Assembly: GCA_964432885.1 (NCBI GenBank)
Contig: CAYSPG010000030.1
Coordinates: 1-33,660 of the forward strand
Source: CAYSPG01 sp964432885
GTDB taxonomy: Bacteria; Bacteroidota; Bacteroidia; AKYH767-A; OLB10
DNA length: 33,660 bases
Reading direction: 5' to 3'
The notes beneath the pieces were generated by a model. It worked only from the letters and a program-made list of their open reading frames with translations, ran no database searches and was not told where the DNA came from. Below are positions 30,973 through 33,660 of the stretch, one piece after another (within the stretch, counting starts at the first letter, position 1; each line of letters begins with the position of its first letter). The position numbers were made by a program, and so were the translations under genes.

Positions 30973-31629
30973 ATGCTTCAAAAATCCACATTACAATTTC
31001 TTGCCTTACTCAAAAAAAACAACAACCGCGAGTGGTTCGAAAAAAACCGCCCGGCATACGAAGCCGCCCGGCACAATGTGCTTGAAATTGCCCAGCACTT
31101 AATAGATGCCATGGCCCAAAAAAATCCCAAGCTCAAAGGCCTCGAAGGCAAAAAGTGCGTAATGCGCATTTACCGCGATATTCGGTTTTCAAAAGACAAA
31201 ACACCTTACAAAACCAACTTTGGCATATCAGTAACCCCCACTGGAAAAATAGATTACAATGCCGGTTTTTACCTGCACATCGAACCCGGTAAATCATTTT
31301 TAGCAGGTGGCCGTTACATGCCCATACCACCGGCATTAAAAGCCATCCGCCAAGAAATTGAATACAACACCAAATCGTTTAAATCAATTTTGGCAAACAA
31401 AAATTTTAAAAAACATTTCGGCACCCTGTCCGATATGAAACTAAAAACATCTCCCAAAGGCTACCCCAAAAACCATCCCGATTTAGAACTCTTTAAATAC
31501 ACCAGCTACATAGTAGAACACACCATAGACGACAAAACCGTGCTCTCAAATAAACTAATTCCCACCTGCGCACAATCTTATGAAGCAATGTTACCTTTGC
31601 TCAACTTTTTAAACCAAGCAACACAGTAA
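30973..31629 (+). CDS. DUF2461 family protein
   Basis: The 218-residue protein matches the DUF2461/TIGR02453 family, found in bacteria and fungi. Recognisable segments are FLALLKKNNNREWFEKNRPAY at the start, VMRIYRDIRFSKDKTPYKTNFG near residue 65, AGFYLHIEPGKSFLAGGRY and HPDLELFKYTSYIV near the end. The family has no established biochemical role. Length is typical. purE follows after three bases, so the genes very likely share a transcript, but no functional link is known. Confidence 0.92.
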   Translation: MLQKSTLQFLALLKKNNNREWFEKNRPAYEAARHNVLEIAQHLIDAMAQKNPKLKGLEGKKCVMRIYRDIRFSKDKTPYKTNFGISVTPTGKIDYNAGFYLHIEPGKSFLAGGRYMPIPPALKAIRQEIEYNTKSFKSILANKNFKKHFGTLSDMKLKTSPKGYPKNHPDLELFKYTSYIVEHTIDDKTVLSNKLIPTCAQSYEAMLPLLNFLNQATQ

Positions 31630-31632
31630 AAA

Positions 31633-32121
31633 ATGAAACCACTTGTTGGAATAATAATGGGAAGCAAATCCGACCTTGTTGTAATGCAACAGGCAGCTGA
31701 CATTCTAAAAGAATTTAATGTCGAATACGAAATAGCAATCGTTTCGGCCCACCGCACCCCCGAACGCATGTTTGAATATGCCAAAACAGCACATCAAAAA
31801 GGACTGCGGGTAATAATAGCAGGCGCAGGCGGTGCGGCACACCTGCCCGGCATGGTGGCATCGGTAACAAGCCTTCCTGTAATTGGCGTACCCGTAAAAT
31901 CTTCAAATAGTATTGATGGTTGGGATTCCATACTCTCCATTTTACAAATGCCCAACGGAGTTCCTGTAGCTACGGTGGCATTAAATGCAGCACAAAATGC
32001 AGGTATATTAGCTGTTCAAATATTAGCTTACGCTGACAACAAACTTTATAAAAAACTAACTACTTTTAAAGAAAATTTAAAAACTAAAGTTGTACAATCC
32101 AATGACGAGCTCACCAAATAA
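31633..32121 (+). CDS. purE: N5-carboxyaminoimidazole ribonucleotide mutase PurE
   Basis: The 162-residue protein is a class I PurE: GIIMGSKSDLVVMQQAADIL at the start, VSAHRTPERMFEYAKTA with the catalytic His, AGAGGAAHLPGMVAS and PVIGVPVKSSNSIDGWDSIL. It converts N5-CAIR to CAIR in purine synthesis, in the cytoplasm. The usual partner PurK is not adjacent. The downstream lipoprotein gene begins inside the last 20 bases of purE in another frame. Confidence 0.96.
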   Translation: MKPLVGIIMGSKSDLVVMQQAADILKEFNVEYEIAIVSAHRTPERMFEYAKTAHQKGLRVIIAGAGGAAHLPGMVASVTSLPVIGVPVKSSNSIDGWDSILSILQMPNGVPVATVALNAAQNAGILAVQILAYADNKLYKKLTTFKENLKTKVVQSNDELTK

Positions 32122-32677
32122 AAACACCTGCTTCGCATTGCTGTTTGCAATGGTTGCAGTACTATACACTTCGTGTAAAGAAACCAATAAAGAACCCGAA
32201 ACTGTAGAATTTGACTTAACGCAAGTCGAAAGCGGTATAATTACTGTTGACTCGGTAATCGACAGTTCCTCCACATCCGATAACTACTACAAAGTATCCA
32301 TTAGCCTTAACAACGATTTCTTTAGAGTAGCCTGCGAAGAAAATGCAGTGTACCTTGACGATGTAGAATCAGTAACCCTCAAATCAGCTGATGTAGAATT
32401 TTTGGCCCCGTCAGGCGGCAGTTTAGCATCATTTAAAAACATATCCCAATATGCGGTTTACACTGACTTTGGTGCACCCACCCTTATGTCATCATCCCAA
32501 ACCATCAGTGGCAGCCCGCTTACCTTATCGCTAACCCCTTCGGCCAATAACCTTAAACAATACTTCAGGTTATATTACACACCAATCGAAATATATTTAA
32601 GCCAGCATGATTTAAATTTTACATCAGCCGACCTTAAATTCAAATTTATTTTCCACGTAAAAGGCACCAATCATTAA
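32102..32677 (+). CDS. Predicted lipoprotein of unknown function
   Basis: The 191-residue protein has a lipoprotein signal (MTSSPNKNTCFALLFAMVAVLYTSC) with the lipobox YTSC and an acidic start of the mature part (KETNKEPETVEFDL). The body has beta-strand-like segments and ends LKFKFIFHVKGTNH. No family is recognised. The ATG at 32102 lies 20 bases inside purE; an in-frame TTG at 32090 would lengthen the signal without adding a motif. Overlap with purE suggests co-translation. Membrane attachment follows from the lipobox; the function is unknown. Confidence 0.75.
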   Translation: MTSSPNKNTCFALLFAMVAVLYTSCKETNKEPETVEFDLTQVESGIITVDSVIDSSSTSDNYYKVSISLNNDFFRVACEENAVYLDDVESVTLKSADVEFLAPSGGSLASFKNISQYAVYTDFGAPTLMSSSQTISGSPLTLSLTPSANNLKQYFRLYYTPIEIYLSQHDLNFTSADLKFKFIFHVKGTNH

Positions 32678-32777
32678 AACAGCAGCCGGTTAGTAAGCAT
32701 ATTGAGCTCTCATTTTCAATCGTTTTCAGTGTTTTAGCGGGGCAATAAAAAAAATAAAAAATATTTTTTACAACCTC

Positions 32778-32807
32778 TTGTTAATCTGAATGTGTTTTCT
32801 ATTTTTG
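32778..32807 (+). promoter_or_regulatory. Promoter of the tRNA-tuf operon
   Basis: TTG at 32778-32780 and TATTTTTG at 32800-32807 are 19 bases apart, matching the Bacteroidota consensus. The start would be near 32813, about 120 bases before the first tRNA. The leader contains a TTTTTTAAAGGGG tract and no recognisable riboswitch. Confidence 0.7.
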
Positions 32808-32935
32808 CCATCCCTTTTTTAAAGGGGTATAGTGTGTTCATTGAATTAATAAAAACAAGGTGTTTGTAGTCTGTTAAATGAGCTAAGGGTGCTTGGGTTT
32901 AACGCCCTGCGTCACTCTCAATAGTTGACCCAATT

Positions 32936-33009
32936 GCCGATGTAGCTCAGTTGGCCAGAGCTACTGATTTGTAATCAGTGGGTCGGGGGTTCGAATCCCT
33001 CCATCGGCT
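32936..33009 (+). tRNA. tRNA-Thr (TGT)
   Basis: The acceptor stem is GCCGATG/CATCGGC. The anticodon stem-loop ACTGA-TTTGTAA-TCAGT gives anticodon TGT, and the T arm is CGGGG-TTCGAAT-CCCTC-like. The CCA end is not encoded. It is the first gene of the tRNA-tuf cluster. Confidence 0.95.
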
Positions 33010-33021
33010 CAAAAAGCATTA

Positions 33022-33090
33022 GTTTTAAGTCTTGATGTTCTCGTTTTCAGTTCAACTTTAAACTTTTAACATCAAACTTTAAACGTTCAA
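33022..33090. repeat. Inverted repeat between tRNA-Thr and tRNA-Tyr
   Basis: TTGATGTT pairs with AACATCAA, and the flanks carry AACTTTAAAC-type words that extend the pairing imperfectly. It may form a hairpin in the tRNA precursor. The same words are found at 33361-33426 and inside the gene at 22846-25908. Confidence 0.5.
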
Positions 33091-33173
33091 GGGGAATTAC
33101 CAGAGTGGCCAAATGGGACAGACTGTAAATCTGTTGTCTTTCGACTTCGGTGGTTCGAATCCACCATTCCCCA
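33091..33173 (+). tRNA. tRNA-Tyr (GTA)
   Basis: The acceptor stem is GGGGAAT/ATTCCCC. The anticodon loop CTGTAAA with stem ACAGA/TCTGT gives GTA. There is a long variable arm, as expected for bacterial tRNA-Tyr, and a T arm with GGTTCGAATCC. Length is 83 bases without CCA. Confidence 0.95.
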
Positions 33174-33281
33174 CTAAAGTAAAGTCAAAAGTTGGTTGTA
33201 CTGAATAATAAAATAACGTTCTCTGAAATTAAAAATTAAAAGCGTCACCTAAAAAACTTACTACAAACGCTTAATCCAATT

Positions 33282-33354
33282 GCGGAAGTAGCTCATTTGG
33301 TAGAGCGATAGCCTTCCAAGCTATAGGTGGCGGGTTCGAGCCCCGTCTTCCGCT
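33282..33354 (+). tRNA. tRNA-Gly (TCC)
   Basis: The acceptor stem is GCGGAAG/CTTCCGC. The anticodon stem-loop ATAGC-CTTCCAA-GCTAT gives TCC. The T arm carries GGTTCGAGCC. Length is 73 bases and CCA is not encoded. Confidence 0.95.
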
Positions 33355-33360
33355 CTTAGT

Positions 33361-33426
33361 GAAGTTTAAAGTCTTAAGTTTAAAGTTTGGTAACTTCAAA
33401 CAATAAACTTCAAACCTCAAACTTAA
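33361..33426. repeat. Inverted repeat between tRNA-Gly and tRNA-Thr
   Basis: AAGTTTAAAG words at 33362-33388 pair imperfectly with AACTTCAAAC and CTCAAACTT words at 33392-33425. It is the clearest intergenic example of the word family also seen in the sorting-domain coding sequence near 22926-23049. Confidence 0.6.
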
Positions 33427-33429
33427 CAA

Positions 33430-33501
<72 letters not shown>

Positions 33502-33585
33502 CGATGTAAACAGAATAATAATTGTACTAAAAATATATAACACTAAATAAATTCTATTAAAGTAACCTGATAATTAAAAAATAAA

Positions 33586-33660
33586 ATGGCAAAAGAAAAA
33601 TTCGATCGTTCCAAACCACACGTAAACATTGGAACCATTGGTCACGTTGACCACGGTAAA
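33586..33660 (+). CDS. tuf: Elongation factor Tu, N-terminal part (cut by window end)
   Basis: The visible 25 codons read MAKEKFDRSKPHVNIGTIGH then VDHGK, the EF-Tu start including the beginning of the GTP-binding P-loop. EF-Tu delivers aminoacyl-tRNA to the ribosome. The gene follows four tRNA genes, the same thr-tyr-gly-thr-tuf order as in E. coli tufB, so it is probably co-transcribed with them. The rest lies outside the window. Confidence 0.95.
   Translation, partial: MAKEKFDRSKPHVNIGTIGHVDHGK

Noticed and set aside
30878..31102. Short open frame overlapping the start of the DUF2461 gene
   Set aside because: It lies in another frame of a well-recognised family member and has no protein-like features of its own.

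Overview
The window is a chromosomal segment from a member of the Bacteroidota, probably an uncultured, AT-rich, free-living type. Evidence: a short primary sigma factor of 287 residues, proteins with type IX secretion (T9SS) C-terminal sorting domains, promoter boxes of the form TAnnTTTG, no Shine-Dalgarno sequences before most starts, tRNA genes without an encoded CCA end, and a PafA-type alkaline phosphatase. No rRNA, CRISPR array, prophage or transposase gene is visible.

Layout. 1-249: low-complexity edge and the right end of a palindromic element. 250-1177: a Ras-like GTPase with an MglA-type PM3 motif, followed one base later by a small PAS-like protein. 1193-4339: AddA/RecB-like helicase-nuclease. 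4638-6657: fluoride channel and PafA-like phosphatase. 6677-10022 (minus): pyruvate dehydrogenase E1 beta and two overlapping GT4-type glycosyltransferases. 10100-10265: initiator tRNA with promoter and terminator. 10269-10484: a nested-palindrome element with a perfect 9-bp target duplication. 10516-13749 (minus): large T9SS protein with Asp-box repeats. 13918-14628: Cas4/DUF2779-like Fe-S nuclease, then a second copy of the element. 14869-17145: acyltransferase, GT2 glycosyltransferase, FAH-family enzyme. 17156-20372: SDR, outer-membrane protein, T9SS protein, DUF4197 protein. 20507-22412: CinA and a spermidine-synthase-like methyltransferase. 22416-25908 (minus): lipoprotein and a T9SS protein with YopM-like leucine-rich repeats. 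26250-26959: a toxin-antitoxin-like nucleotidyltransferase pair. 27197-30691: ClpB facing the primary sigma factor. 30973-32677: DUF2461 protein, PurE and a lipoprotein. 32936-33660: tRNA-Thr, Tyr, Gly, Thr and the start of tuf, an arrangement also found in other bacteria.

Most genes are housekeeping or surface-protein genes. The least expected signals are in the non-coding DNA. There are two full copies and one partial copy of a roughly 215-bp mobile element built of nested inverted repeats, with 9-bp target duplications and inner arms that have changed in a compensated way. There is also a set of unrelated near-palindromes made of short repeated words between genes; one such pair lies in frame inside the sorting domain of a secreted protein. 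The most interesting protein-level signals are the GTPase/PAS pair, the nucleotidyltransferase pair and the YopM-like secreted repeat protein.
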